Origin: Ecdyonurus torrentis
Taxonomy: Eukaryota; Arthropoda; Insecta; Ephemeroptera; Heptageniidae
DNA: 64,000 bases
Direction of reading: 5' to 3'
Assembly (NCBI GenBank): GCA_949318235.1
Contig: OX439132.1
Location: 44,048,831 to 44,112,830, forward strand
A program made the translations under genes and the position numbers. Under the pieces are notes generated by a model. The model ran no database searches and was not told the DNA's origin. It was given only the letters and a program-made list of their open reading frames with translations. Below, one piece after another: positions 1 through 10,539 of this stretch. Every line of letters begins with the position of its first letter. Positions within the stretch are counted from its first letter, which is position 1.

Positions 1-1016
1 CTCTAAAAATAATAAAATAGTCAGAAAATAGTATTTGAAATTTATATAGCTCATTAGTGACTTTATTTATTAGTATAACATGTCTGAATTTATCTGTTTT
101 CTTAATAGTCTCTAGGATTGCCTAAGGATTGGCTAAAAAAAAAAAAAAAAAAAGTTCTATAGTCTAAAAAAGTTACATCGGTCTAAAATGGCATTGTCTA
201 AATAATAATAAAAAAAAAAAAAATCTTCAGAGACCACTAAAAACATTTTTTTTTTGTAAGGCGAATTAGTATGAACACAAAATAAAGAAGCTTTGGTACT
301 TAAAAATTTAATTATCTCAAACACGTGAAACACGATCAAATATAAGTTATTCGCCACCTTAAAGATAACAATACAATACATGTAAATGTGTAAATGCAAA
401 TTTGAGTGGAAATTTGTAGTCAAATAAGAAACTTTTTGTTTAAATTAAAATTATTATTAAATTAAAACTTTTTTCGCAAAAAAAAATTATAATAAAAATA
501 AAAAATATTTTAAATTTACTCGATTTTATTTGAAAATTATTGTATTCCAACAAAACATGTTGGAAATAAATAATTTTAAAAAAATTATTGTGCAAATATG
601 GTTTACTTTTAGCGATTTCCGGTCCAAGTCGGTCACGTTCTATGTTAATTTTCCGTTATTTTTGTCAGAAATATCGAAAAACATAAAAAAAAACAACAAA
701 ATAGTCCGAAAAGTCTTGAAAGTCCAAAATAGTCTCGGAGACTAAAATAGTCGCGAAATAGTATTTTTTTAATTTTGTATATAGGCTTGAAATCGTGTGA
801 TTCGTGGACATTTTAAAGACTATTTTTCCGCTCTCTAAACAGTCGAAATTCTTAATTTACTTGTATGTACTATAATTACTATGAATAAATAAACCTCTAT
901 AAAATTGATATTTGATGTGGTTTTTTGTTGTTGTTTTTTTCAAATGACTAAAAAATATGCGAGTTTATCATTTAATTATTTTTATCTTATTATTGTGAAA
1001 ATTAGGAAAAAATTAA

Positions 1017-1121
1017 AAAACCGGGTTTTTTTTACTTAAAAAACCGGGTTTTATTAAAAAAACCGGGCTATAAAACCCGGTTTTACCTGCCGGCCGGTTT
1101 TATTAAAAAAACCGGGTTTAA
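1017..1121. repeat. Degenerate AAACCGGGTTTT tandem patch
   Basis: About five imperfect copies of a self-complementary AAACCGGGTTT motif, separated by A- or T-rich spacers. Each copy can pair with itself or with its neighbours. No function is apparent; it may be a degraded terminal repeat of a transposon. Confidence 0.6.
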
Positions 1122-1627
1122 TCCGAACCCTGGTCACTCTACAATACATACTTGATAGTTAAAACCTCTCACAATACAGTAATAGTAAAGATCTGAAATG
1201 TAAACAAAATATATGACACAAAGAATAAAAACCTAAAGAGATAAATTAATCCTATCGTTAAAGGTGAAGCTAATTTTTCTCATTTAAATCTTTAGAGGCC
1301 ATTGATTTTGTACTTGGTTTGCTACTTTGCTACTATATATTTAATGAATTGAAATGAAAGGATAGAGGAAACTAGCAAGAAGCTATGTCTTATACTTAAA
1401 AGGAAAATCATGCTAGCATAGAGAATATTGAAGAGCTTTTTTTGCACAATACTTCCATAACAAAAGTAGTATGTGTGTGCGTGCTCAAGTAAAAATTTCA
1501 CTAAAAATTTATTGTTTAAGTTTAGTAACCTAGTAAGTAAGTAAATAAGATGCTCTATTGCAATTATCAAGAAATTATTTAAAAGCAATCTTCATTTTCA
1601 GATTTTTTGAAATAAAAATTAAATTTC

Positions 1628-1918
1628 CATATCGATTGTGTTGCGAACAAAATGTGTAACTCGTATTTTGTCAGGCAAAGCAAAATGTGTAAGTCGTTTT
1701 TTGTCACGCTATGTATCTTGTTTTTTGTCACGCGAAGCAATATGTGTAAGTCGAGCACCATCTACATTACGTTCAGGAACGACTTACACATTTTGTTTAG
1801 CTTGACAAAAAACGAGATACACATATTGCTTAGCGTGACAAAAAACGACTTACACATTTTGCTTCGCCTGACAAAATACGAGTTACACAATCATATTGTT
1901 CGCAACACAATCGATATG
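1628..1918. mobile_element. Fold-back MITE (291-bp palindrome)
   Basis: The left end CATATCGATTGTGTTGCGAA is repeated as its exact reverse complement at the right end, and the arms stay complementary almost to the centre near 1773. Inside each arm a short unit (TGTGTAAGTCG followed by TTTTTTGTCACGC) is repeated, so the arms are themselves tandem. There is no coding capacity beyond mirrored ORFs. It is probably a non-autonomous fold-back DNA transposon in the RPL18 intron. Confidence 0.8.
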
Positions 1919-2056
1919 TAAATGTCTATATTTATAGTTGATTGGTGTGTGTTCTTGTTTGCTACAAGATGTTGCAGTGTACTATTAATAAACCATTACT
2001 TTCTGGTCTAAGTTATGAGATGTAAATACTAACATGATTGATGTTCTGTGTTCTAG

Positions 2057-2914
2057 GTGTGTGCACTGCGTGTTACAGAGCGCGCCCGTGCTCGCATTAT
2101 CAAGGCTGGAGGAGAGATCATCTTGTTTGATCAACTGGCTCTTCGTGCTCCAACTGGCAAGAACACCGTGCTTATGCAAGGTACATGATACATTACTTGC
2201 CCTTACTTGTTAGTGCTACATATCAATCTTATCATGTCAAAGTGAACAAACTATGCTACAAATTTCACTCAAAATGAATGATCTACATTTAGCTTTTCTT
2301 CGTGTTTAACAGGAGAAGTAAACAGGTGGCCTTAGAATTTAAAAAGTGTAGTTCGTTCATTTTGAGTAAAATTTGTAAAGTGTTGTCCGTTTACTTTTAA
2401 TGTAAGTAGATGTGGTATTTGCTCACACTCTTGGTTGAGTCGTTATTTCTTTGGGGGGAGGGGGGGGGGGGGGTCCTCAACAAGATCCATTTGATCACAT
2501 GGGTTCAAAACTTTGTGACTGAAGTCAACAAGTGCTCATATAATAGAAGTATATTTGAAACTGATAGACCTACCAGGGACTTAGTAATGAGCTCTGAATG
2601 AGAGTGTTAACCTCCTATTTAGAACCATCAAACCTTATTGACTAATAAAGGAACAACTGGTTTGAGGCCGACTATTAGCGATTTCAGTCACATCGGCTTC
2701 TGTTTTATTTTTTTTTTTTTTATTTATTTCACATAGGTTATACATATTTCGAGTACAATTGGTCGCTATAATTTCTTGCGATCAGCGAGCTAGGCTCATA
2801 CGAAGGCAAAGTAAAGAAAGATAATATTTCAAAGAAAGAAAATGTTTAACTGTATTCATGGATATACTTTTATGTTATGTACATATGTCTCACATACCCA
2901 TATATGGATATATA

Positions 2915-2949
<35 letters not shown>

Positions 2950-3263
2950 CATATTACATTATATTTTTTGTAATACTTACAATATTCAAGCTTACATATT
3001 TGAAGCTTAAAATTAATTAAAAAATAAGAAACTGTATAAGAAAACAAACTTAGAGACTTAGTCAAAGAATTATCAGGAAAAATCGACAATCTATTAAATG
3101 AAAAACAAGAACAATATAATATAATGTTATTTTGCAAAATTTCAAAATTATATCAACATACATATATATATACATATATATATACACGTATATACATATA
3201 TATATATATATATATTTTTTATTTATTTATTTTTTTTTATTTATTTATTTATTATTATTATTA

Positions 3264-3338
<75 letters not shown>

Positions 3339-3551
3339 CCATATTTCACAGAAAAGACTAGACATAGAATTTTAAGTATAACTGTCATAGAATCACTATG
3401 ACAAATAATGTGAGAAATATTAATAAACAATATTATTGCAGTATATTTTGAAATCAATTCTAAAGAATTACAAGGTATATGTTATTATACATATATACAT
3501 ATATACATACACACATATATATATATATACATACACATATACATACACACA

Positions 3552-3601
<50 letters not shown>

Positions 3602-6600
3602 TTTTCTTAGTTGAATAAAAGAGAAAATCAGAGACAATAAGATAATGAAGAATAATACATTTACACACACAATATATATTGTACATACATGTGAACATGC
3701 ATATATATAAGCATACACATAATTACATTATAAATATTTTCAACTTGTTATTGAGCTAATAAATGCTGCTTTAGAGCTTTTTTAAATTTAGGTAGTGTGT
3801 CCAAATTTTTTATTCCTGCTGGTAGATCATTGAATAAATTTATCCCTTTAGTTAGAATGGACATTTTACCAATATTGGTCCTTTTAAAATCAATATGTAT
3901 GTTAACTGCCTGTCTAGTATTGTATTCATGTACATCTTTATTGAATACTAACTCAAAGTCATTTTTCATACATTTATTAATAATTTTATAGATTAAGGTA
4001 CATAGAGCAGTGATATTTAAGTTATTTATATTCAGTATTTTAGTTTCTTTATATAATTCAACAGTATTTTTCCTCATATGAAAATTATGAATTATTTTAA
4101 TTGCTTTGTTTTGGATGATTTTAATACTGGTTAATGCTGTTTGGTAAGCATTTCCCCAGATACCAACTAAATAATTTAGATGGGAGTTTATAAATGCATA
4201 GTAGATATTATTTTTGACTATTTGTGGCATAATATTTTTAACCCTCCATAAAATTCCTACAATTGGAGCAATTTTTTTTTTTATATGATAAATTTGTTGA
4301 TTAAATTTAAGTTTAGAGTCAATTATAAAACCTAAGTATTTATACTGATAGACTTTTTCAATATACACATTTGCTATCTTAGGGCAAGGATATATATTAT
4401 AATCATTATTCATTCTAGTGATTATTAAGTATTTTGTTTTTTCAACATTCATGGTTAGATAATTTGCATTGAACCACTTGTATAATAAGTCTAAATCATG
4501 TTGCATTTCCTGAATAATAATGTCTTCATTGTTATTTTCATAAATTAGACAAATATCATCAGCATATATTATTAGTTTACCCTTTAATTTTAATTTGGCT
4601 AAGTCATTGATATATAATATAAAAAATTTTGGTGAAGTTGTCCCTCCTTGTTGGATTCCAAATTTTAAATTTTTAATAGAGCTATATTTTCCATCAATAA
4701 AAACTGTCTGCTTTCTCCCCATCAGATATGATCTAAATAGCTTGAAGTATTTGTCTGTAAATCCCATTTTTTGAAGCTTGTCTAGCAGGTTACTGATCTT
4801 AACAGTGTCAAAAGCTTTACTTAGATCAATAAAGAGCATTCCTGCTTTACTATTATTTACTTTGTCTAGATGTAATTGTAGTTTATTTATAACACTTGAC
4901 ACTGTTGTATCAGTACCAGAGTTTTTCAAGAAAGCATATTGTTGAGGAGCAATAATATTATTAATATTTAAATAATTCATTAGTCTGCTATCAAAAATTT
5001 TATCAAAAATTTTTGCTATGATGGATAAAATAGAAATTGGTCTGTAGTTAGAAGTTTTGCTTCTATCTCCAGCTTTAAAGATTGGAATGACTTTGGCTAT
5101 TTTTAATTCACTTGGATAATCACCTGATTTTATAATTTTATTCATTATCAAAACCAATGGAAATGCTAATTCATTCACACAAGACTGTATAATCTTTGTA
5201 GTTATATTATCATACCCTGGGGAAGAATTGATTTTTAAATTACTTATTATTTGTTTAATTTCATGTTCATTAGTTTGATAAAAATAAAAATTATTCTCAG
5301 TGTTTATTTTGAGAGTATCCAAGTCTTTAGTAAATTTAATCTTTCTTGCAAGATTTTCCCCCACATTGCAAAAATATTCATTGAATAACTCAGCCATATC
5401 CTGAGTTTCAGAGATAATGCTTCCATCATTTTCTCTTACTATTTTATTAATTTTTTGTTTATCATTTTTGTTTGTTGGTTTATTGTATAGTATTTGGTTT
5501 ACATTTGTCCAAAGCTGTGCAGTATTTTTTAAATTTAGACATTTAACTTTAAATAATTCTGCTTTAGCTTCCTTTTTAATTTTGGTTACAATATTTAAAT
5601 ACTTTCTATACAAGTCTTTATATACATCACATTTAGGAAACTTTTTAGATAATTTATAATATTTATTTTTTATATTAATTGCTGTTAAAATTTTATCATT
5701 AAACCAAGGCTTGTGATTTTTGTTTGAAAAATTGTTGAATATTTTATTGGTAGTAAACATGTCAATTCTGTTCTTTAATTGATCGATAAAACTAGTGTAA
5801 ATTTGGTCTACATTGTCATTATTATTTAGGGTTATTGGTTCATTGTATAAACTGCTTTGTAACTTATTATAATCAATCATTTGTACAGTTTTAGTAATCT
5901 TTTCCCTTTCTTTATTAAAATGTACTTTCAACAGACTAATTCTGTGATCACTAATATCACAGTCAGCAAGTATATACTCAGCTTCTAAGTTATAAATATT
6001 GGTTATACAATGATCAATAATAGTCTTTGAGGTTCCATCATTGGAAATCCTAGTAGCATAAATTGGATCAATTTTATTAATTACAAAGTAGCCACTTGTT
6101 ATGAGTGTATTGTTGTAGTCAAAAACTAGTTTTTTATTTTCTAACAGATTTATATTAATATCACCACATATTATAGTATTATTATTTTTTAATAGTTCTT
6201 CCAGAGAGTCAAAAAATTCATTACAATCTAAGTGATCAGGGGGTCTATAAACTGCTCCTATATTTAATTTATAAAAAGGTAAATTAATTAGTAAAAAATT
6301 ATCATAATTGTTCCCTTTATTTATTAATTCAGTGTAATTAATGTCATTTTTTATCAAAATTGCAGCTCCCCCTCCACTTCCCTTGGTTTTAGATTCCCTG
6401 CAAGAACATAATGTTGTATAATTTGTTATATTATAGAATTTAATCTCATTGGCATTGAGTCTTATTTCAACAAGTATAATTATATCAACAGTTGGTTTTA
6501 TTGTACTAATCAAATATTCTAACTTGTCTATTTTATCTCTCCAAGTAACAATATTGAGGTATAGAATATTTAAATCGTTAGAATTACCTATTTTTACATT

Positions 6601-7468
6601 TATTATGTCTTCCTGTATGGAATATTTAATTTTAATATCATCAGAAAGGTTTATATCAGTCATATTTAATTTGTGGGATTTTTACCTTATTTAATTAAAG
6701 CATCCACTTCAAGTTTATTTTTACACCATATCACCTTGTCTTCTCTTGTTTTCCTGGCCAGGATTTTCCCATCTTTAAACCAGACAAATTTATAGATAGG
6801 GTTGTCCCTTGGTTTGAGTTGTTGCCTTGCATAAAACAGCAAGTCCATATTATCCCTGGTTAACATTGGGTTGAAGTACATTTGTTGTCCTTTATCATCA
6901 GCAAATCTATTTTCCATCTGGTTAGGGAAAAACATTGGTCTGTTCTGTTTCTTAGCATTGATTACTAAGTTTCTCTTCTCTGGAGTATTAAAGGTAATCA
7001 GTACAGGTGCATGTTTTTTCTTTATATTCACATTATTTTGAGATTTAGATTTCATTCTTGTAATTTTTATAATGTCATCACTCAGAATTTGGGGTTCATT
7101 GTCCTTTGTTATCATACCAATCATCTCTGTGAGGATCTCAGTGAGATTCTCTTTTGGTTTTTCTGGAATGCCCTCTATTACTAATTGGTTATCCAAATCA
7201 TCTTGATCTCTTTTTCCCAGTCTCCATTTAATATCAGCTAATTCTTGTTTTAATAATTTGTTTTCTTGTGTGGCCCCGCCTTACTACGCATGCGCAGTAA
7301 GTCGAAACGAAAGCGGATGTTAGCGAAATCACTTATTGTCAGCCTCAAAACATTTTTTTCCTTTATTAGTCTACAGTGCTCTCAATGTTAAAAAGTAATA
7401 TTACTAGGGGGGGGGGGGGGGGATCGTAAATAAAAGGGTGAGTCAATACCATACCTGGGCCATAAGAA

Positions 7469-7501
<33 letters not shown>

Positions 7502-9383
7502 TCGTCTGTAAAAGGAGTAGAACCTCTATTATTTACTCTGACCCTTACCTTTCCTTAAAACTTCTTTTAGGAACTAAATATATTTTTTGATACTACTATA
7601 TTATAAGGGGTGTTATTGGTGTAAGATTCTTGAAATATTTTATGGGCTGAAAACATGAAAGCCTCATTGGGATTTTTCCAGATTCAATTAGTACAGTAAT
7701 TAGTTCTCTCAAAATAACAATATTAAATTAATAAATCAATTTAAAAAGTAAAAGCATAGTTCCGATATGCTGAAGTATGAAGAAATTAGAGGTTCTTCAA
7801 CCAGGCTACCTGTCCTGCGATTGTCTTGTGTACTCCACCATAAGCCTCATTGTTTTTCAACATATTTTGACTTCTAATTCCAGAAGTTGACATACTGCAA
7901 ATGTCACCAATAAATTTTTGTTCCCTTGAGTTGGTCATATTTTATTTTTATTTGAAAATCTATTTGTTATTTTCTTTGCAATTAAAAACTTTTTGAATAC
8001 AGTATTGTACTGACATTTAAATAAATAGTAATTAAAAATATTATGAATTAGTAAACAATAAATAATACCATAAAAGTAAGAATATTATATATTATTAGCA
8101 TATTATTTTCACAATGAGGAAGACTAAAAACATTTTAGGGGTAATTTTATTGCATATTTTGAAAGAGTACATTGTCCTGAATTGATTGATATGTGAATTT
8201 TTAATTTTTGAGTTCATTAGGTATTGTTAATTAATCTTTTAAAGTCCGGAAATGATGTCACAAGCTGCAACTTTTTCCTATGCCCACATGCATAATGTGC
8301 AACCTGTGACGTCATTTGGCGACTTTCAAAAAATAATTAAAAATACTTAAATGAACTCATGAATTAGAAATTTACATATGTATTGATTCAGGACAATGTC
8401 CTCTTTGAAGCGATACTAAACCCTAAAAATGACTATTTTTTTGTTCTTTTCTAATACGATTCAATAGTAATCAGTCGTTTATTTGACATTTCTAGTCCGT
8501 GGGATAAACGAGCCCCGCGAGAGTAACGATATAGAGTACACGCCCGTCTACTGTGAGAGTAAAAAATTTGTACCCCTTTCTCTACCTGCTAAGCTTACCT
8601 GAAAGGTGTACAGATTTTTTACTCGCACAGTAAAGGAAATCTCTGATGTCAGAGATTTCCTCTTTACCCTAGCGGGGCTCGCTTATCCCGTGGGCTAGAA
8701 AAGTAAAATAAACGACTGATTTCTATTGAATTATTTTAGAGAAGAATAAAAATTACTTATTTTTAGGGTTAAGTATCGCTTTTAGAATATGAAATAAATT
8801 TAACCACTAAAGGCGTAGAACACCTTGAACAAAAAACTTGCCTAGTATCCTAACATACCCAAATATCAACATTATTTTGGCCGGAGTCATTGATTTCTAA
8901 TTTATTTTCCATTTACAAAATGTCAGTTGCCTGGTCCACTCGCGCGGAAACAGGCGAGCTGTGATGTAGTAAACCCGCAGTTGTCATTTTGTAAATGGAA
9001 AATAAATTAGAAATCATCGACTCCGGCCTAAATAATGATGATATTTGGGTATGTTAGGATATTAGGCAAGTTTTTTTGTTCAAGGTGTTCTACGCCTTAA
9101 GTATTTTTGTAGTTGTCCTCATTGTAAAAGATTAACAGTAAAGAGCAGCAATATATCAGGAGTAGTCCATGTTTTTAATTAAATGTGTTTGTTTATATTT
9201 GTAGTGTTCTAATTGATGGTTGCTTGTATGATTACAGGACGCAGGACAGCTCGTGAGGCATGCAGGCACTTTGGTCCTGCACCTGGCGTGCCCCACAGCC
9301 ACACTAAGCCGTACGTGCGCTCCAAGGGACGCAAGTTTGAGCGTGCACGTGGTCGCAGACGTAGCTGTGGATACAAGAAGTAA
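2057..9383 (+). CDS. RPL18: 60S ribosomal protein L18 (eL18), last two coding exons
   Basis: This is the C-terminal half of the eukaryotic large-subunit ribosomal protein eL18. Exon A is 2057-2180 (acceptor TTCTAG, donor GTACAT) and encodes the segment beginning [15 protein letters not shown] and running through [13 protein letters not shown]. Exon B is 9238-9383 (acceptor ATTACAG) and encodes [17 protein letters not shown], then [19 protein letters not shown] and a GYKK terminus before TAA. A Gly codon is split between the exons. The [19 protein letters not shown] block is nearly invariant in animal eL18, which makes the identification very safe. The N-terminal exons are outside the window, so the gene is partial here by truncation and not by decay. 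Codons are much richer in G and C than the surroundings, as expected for a highly expressed gene. The 7-kb intron consists largely of transposons. The gene converges on COPS3. Confidence 0.97.
2241..2394. mobile_element. Small palindromic MITE in RPL18 intron
   Basis: AGTGAACAAACTATGCTACA at the left and its diverged reverse complement ending at 2394 form imperfect arms of about 50 bp around a short centre. No ORF is present. Superfamily not assigned. Confidence 0.6.
2452..2473. repeat. Poly-G tract
   Basis: G6-A-G14-type run in the RPL18 intron. Similar G or C runs of more than a dozen bases occur near 7407, 23236, 37457, 37487, 38911 and 45160; they are potential quadruplex-forming or sequencing-error-prone sites. 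Confidence 0.8.
2921..3610. repeat. Low-complexity 3' UTR of the LINE
   Basis: T26 run at about 2921-2946, ATT/TTA triplet runs and long T-runs at 3215-3336, and TA/CA dinucleotide arrays (3160-3216, 3490-3600), all inside the LINE 3' region. The many small ORFs here are low-complexity artefacts. Confidence 0.8.
3748..6663 (-). CDS. LINE ORF2: endonuclease-reverse transcriptase, intact
   Basis: A 971-residue polyprotein that nicks chromosomal DNA and copies its own RNA at the nick. The N-terminal third is an AP-like endonuclease: catalytic Asn in LNIVTW (about residue 37), Glu in LVEIRLN (66), YRPP (139-142), GDIN (167-170), IDH (216-218) and SDH (238-240). The reverse transcriptase domain spans roughly 480-760, with NYRPIS (539-544), FIDLSKAFD (611-619), a [10 protein letters not shown] motif (669-678) and the catalytic YADD (700-703). 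The rest is the C-terminal domain of this group. There is no premature stop or frameshift, so the copy is young or recently active. The ATG follows the ORF1 stop by about 24 bases. The usual PQG of the RT motif reads QQG here. Confidence 0.96.
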   Translation of the reverse strand: MTDINLSDDIKIKYSIQEDIINVKIGNSNDLNILYLNIVTWRDKIDKLEYLISTIKPTVDIIILVEIRLNANEIKFYNITNYTTLCSCRESKTKGSGGGAAILIKNDINYTELINKGNNYDNFLLINLPFYKLNIGAVYRPPDHLDCNEFFDSLEELLKNNNTIICGDININLLENKKLVFDYNNTLITSGYFVINKIDPIYATRISNDGTSKTIIDHCITNIYNLEAEYILADCDISDHRISLLKVHFNKEREKITKTVQMIDYNKLQSSLYNEPITLNNNDNVDQIYTSFIDQLKNRIDMFTTNKIFNNFSNKNHKPWFNDKILTAINIKNKYYKLSKKFPKCDVYKDLYRKYLNIVTKIKKEAKAELFKVKCLNLKNTAQLWTNVNQILYNKPTNKNDKQKINKIVRENDGSIISETQDMAELFNEYFCNVGENLARKIKFTKDLDTLKINTENNFYFYQTNEHEIKQIISNLKINSSPGYDNITTKIIQSCVNELAFPLVLIMNKIIKSGDYPSELKIAKVIPIFKAGDRSKTSNYRPISILSIIAKIFDKIFDSRLMNYLNINNIIAPQQYAFLKNSGTDTTVSSVINKLQLHLDKVNNSKAGMLFIDLSKAFDTVKISNLLDKLQKMGFTDKYFKLFRSYLMGRKQTVFIDGKYSSIKNLKFGIQQGGTTSPKFFILYINDLAKLKLKGKLIIYADDICLIYENNNEDIIIQEMQHDLDLLYKWFNANYLTMNVEKTKYLIITRMNNDYNIYPCPKIANVYIEKVYQYKYLGFIIDSKLKFNQQIYHIKKKIAPIVGILWRVKNIMPQIVKNNIYYAFINSHLNYLVGIWGNAYQTALTSIKIIQNKAIKIIHNFHMRKNTVELYKETKILNINNLNITALCTLIYKIINKCMKNDFELVFNKDVHEYNTRQAVNIHIDFKRTNIGKMSILTKGINLFNDLPAGIKNLDTLPKFKKALKQHLLAQ
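6687..7268 (-). CDS. LINE ORF1 protein, 5'-truncated
   Basis: The open frame continues upstream of a TTG codon near 7196 to the element boundary at about 7268, so the visible part (about 190 residues) lacks its true start. It begins with a lysine- and glutamate-rich coiled-coil-like stretch, then [18 protein letters not shown], an RRM-like ORF1 core with TRMKSK and [15 protein letters not shown], and a C-terminal [19 protein letters not shown] segment typical of ORF1 in CR1/Jockey-type elements. No CCHC zinc knuckle is visible in this part. ORF1 proteins coat the LINE RNA and act as chaperones. This copy should be non-functional because its start and promoter are missing. Confidence 0.85.
   Translation of the reverse strand, partial: QENKLLKQELADIKWRLGKRDQDDLDNQLVIEGIPEKPKENLTEILTEMIGMITKDNEPQILSDDIIKITRMKSKSQNNVNIKKKHAPVLITFNTPEKRNLVINAKKQNRPMFFPNQMENRFADDKGQQMYFNPMLTRDNMDLLFYARQQLKPRDNPIYKFVWFKDGKILARKTREDKVIWCKNKLEVDALIK
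7383..8115. other. RPL18 intron, no gene seen
   Basis: AT-rich sequence with a poly-G run near 7407 and a T-run of about 31 bases near 7470. No ORF, exon or clear repeat family was recognised. Confidence 0.6.
8116..8800. mobile_element. Fold-back MITE, family A, interrupted
   Basis: The left arm contains TTTATTGCATATTTTGAAAG and TGTCCTGAATTGATTG; the right arm repeats ATTGATTCAGGACAATGTCC. A TGACGTCA octamer (8307-8314) lies near the centre. The outer tip of the right arm is displaced to about 8781-8800 by a second MITE (8409-8780). Related copies lie at 49507-50322, 54658-54950 and 62741-63038. Confidence 0.75.
8409..8780. mobile_element. Fold-back MITE nested inside family A copy
   Basis: Begins AGCGATACTAAACCCTAAAA and ends with its near-exact reverse complement (TTTTTAGGGTTAAGTATCGCT). 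Arms of about 130 bp include CAGTCGTTTATTT and a GC-rich inner part with CGAGCCCCGC. Its boundaries fall within what should be continuous family A arm sequence, which shows that it inserted later. Confidence 0.78.
8811..9096. mobile_element. TTAA-type MITE, family 2
   Basis: The terminal inverted repeat AGGCGTAGAACACCTTGAAC recurs in reverse at the right end. Arms of about 120 bp include GGCCGGAGTCATTGATTTC. The right flank is TTAA; the left flank reads CTAA, probably mutated. A second copy is at 41390-41695. Confidence 0.82.
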
Positions 9384-9404
9384 ACCCTGTAAATGGCAAC
9401 AAAT

Positions 9405-9410
9405 AATAAA
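9405..9410 (+). promoter_or_regulatory. RPL18 polyadenylation signal AATAAA
   Basis: A canonical AATAAA 22 bases after the RPL18 stop codon, giving the short 3' UTR typical of ribosomal protein genes. A TG/T-rich stretch follows within about 40 bases. Confidence 0.75.
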
Positions 9411-9920
9411 CATCTGGTGCATAGTTCTGTTAGCACCATTTCCACAAACTAACCTGTGATTATTTTAATTATGTTATTCCTGTCTTGTTGTTAAAAAGAT
9501 TTAATGAATTTTAAACTCGTGAAGAGTAAACTAGAACCAATTTTAAATTTGAGTCACTACGTTTATTTTAGACAAGGTTTCAGTTGCACATTTCAAAGTT
9601 TTTTTTTTTTTTTTTTGCTGGTGCTCCACAGTAGGGAAATTTATTGTATTTCATGTGATTCTTTCAAGTTTAATAATTTGTTTCATTTTTCTTATGAGTT
9701 TAAATTTGAGAAAGAAATTGCACTCAATTTCTGTGGTTAATACTTGACAAATATTTTAAAATGACTACCCATCAACTAGTCTTTTGTTATTAAATAATAT
9801 TCTTTAATATTATCTACAAATTGTTGCAAATTATGTAGTTTTCTTTGCTGTTGTATAAATAAAAAAAAATTAATAAAACCAAAAGGAAAAGAAACCATCG
9901 CAGTTACGTATGATAAATTT
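9411..9920. other. Intergenic, RPL18 to COPS3
   Basis: Convergent intergenic sequence with a T-run near 9600. A short unsupported ORF near 9504-9740 has no recognisable domain. Nothing else was seen. Confidence 0.55.
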
Positions 9921-10117
9921 GAAAGAAAAGGATAGGAGACACTAGCAAAGGTGTTACCATAGTGAAGAGAGTCTCATAGTTTGGTGAAAATCTTGCTAGC
10001 ACAAATATATGCTCCAATGTGTTAGTTTCTTCATATCTGTGCTAGCAAGATTTTCACCAAACTACGGTACTCTCTTCACTATAAGGCCCTTGCTGGTTTC
10101 TCCTAACCTTTTCTTTC
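9921..10117. mobile_element. Fold-back MITE
   Basis: GAAAGAAAAGGATAGGAGAC on the left and its reverse complement (CTCCTAACCTTTTCTTTC) on the right bound arms of about 90 bp with CTTGCTAGCACA and GTGCTAGCAAG near the centre. A degraded relative may lie at 1340-1420. Confidence 0.75.
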
Positions 10118-10242
10118 AATTTTGTCAGGAGAAGGAATAGAAAGGATGATAAACTATAAATGTGTTGCAACCCTCCAGTTCTCTGGATGCAGCCTGTATA
10201 GTTATTACTAGGTTGGAATTTACTGACTCACCAAGGAGAAGG

Positions 10243-10243
<1 letters not shown>

Positions 10244-10282
<39 letters not shown>
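10244..10282. repeat. (AT)n microsatellite
   Basis: About 19 uninterrupted AT units in the RPL18-COPS3 intergenic region. Confidence 0.95.
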
Positions 10283-10284
<2 letters not shown>

Positions 10285-10539
10285 TGGCCTCCTTTACCTA
10301 GATTGCCAACAGGACCCGGAGGACCTAATCCAAGCCTTGGCTGCACTAATTTAACTAAATGCAATCATTAACATGCAACTGTTGCTATCACTGATCTATA
10401 TAACAATGGCATCATCCAAACTAATAGTAATTGAAATATCCATCATTTTCACGGATCACAGCAGTTAGAAATATATTTGCCAAATTTACCAGTCAGTGCC
10501 AGTAAGGTTTCAAGCTATGTGAAAAGGTCAATTTGTTTT

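Larger units (their letters stand above)
1..2056. other. Intron of RPL18 (5' part in window), no gene
   Basis: AT-rich sequence upstream of the first visible RPL18 exon, ending in a TTCTAG acceptor at 2051-2056. It holds homopolymer runs, a CCGGGTTTT-rich patch (1017-1121), a diverged sequence near 1340-1420 that resembles the palindromic element at 9921-10117, and a fold-back element (1628-1918). No other exon was recognised. The preceding RPL18 exons must lie left of the window. Confidence 0.75.
2703..7270 (-). mobile_element. Non-LTR retrotransposon (LINE), 5'-truncated
   Basis: Read on the minus strand the element has, in order, the 3' part of an ORF1 (about 7268-6687), a short spacer, a complete ORF2 (6663-3748), a roughly 1-kb 3' UTR full of TA/CA microsatellites and T-runs, and a terminal A-run preceded by AATAAATAAA (2703-2735 on the plus strand). 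ORF1 is cut off at about 7270 exactly where MITE sequence resumes, the usual 5' truncation of target-primed reverse transcription. The ORF1 type and the endonuclease/RT order place it in the broad CR1/Jockey assemblage; the clade is not resolved. I could not define a convincing target-site duplication. Confidence 0.88.
2639..7380. mobile_element. Palindromic MITE split by a LINE insertion
   Basis: The left half (2639 to about 2702, ACTAATAAAGGAACAACTGG then TTTGAGGCC) and the right half (about 7271-7380, ending GCCTCAAAAC...CCTTTATTAGT) are the two ends of one MITE. The uninterrupted relative at 18413-18569 carries the same terminal repeat and the same central TGCGCAGTA segment. About 4.6 kb of retrotransposon lies between the halves. 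Confidence 0.75.

Noticed and set aside
2057..2180. RPL18 processed pseudogene
   Set aside because: The exon is bounded by proper AG and GT sites, is in phase with the exon at 9238, and has no disabling change; it is the real gene.
2181..2400. Intronic snoRNA in RPL18 (common in ribosomal protein introns)
   Set aside because: No C/D box pair or H/ACA hairpin pair could be found near the exons.
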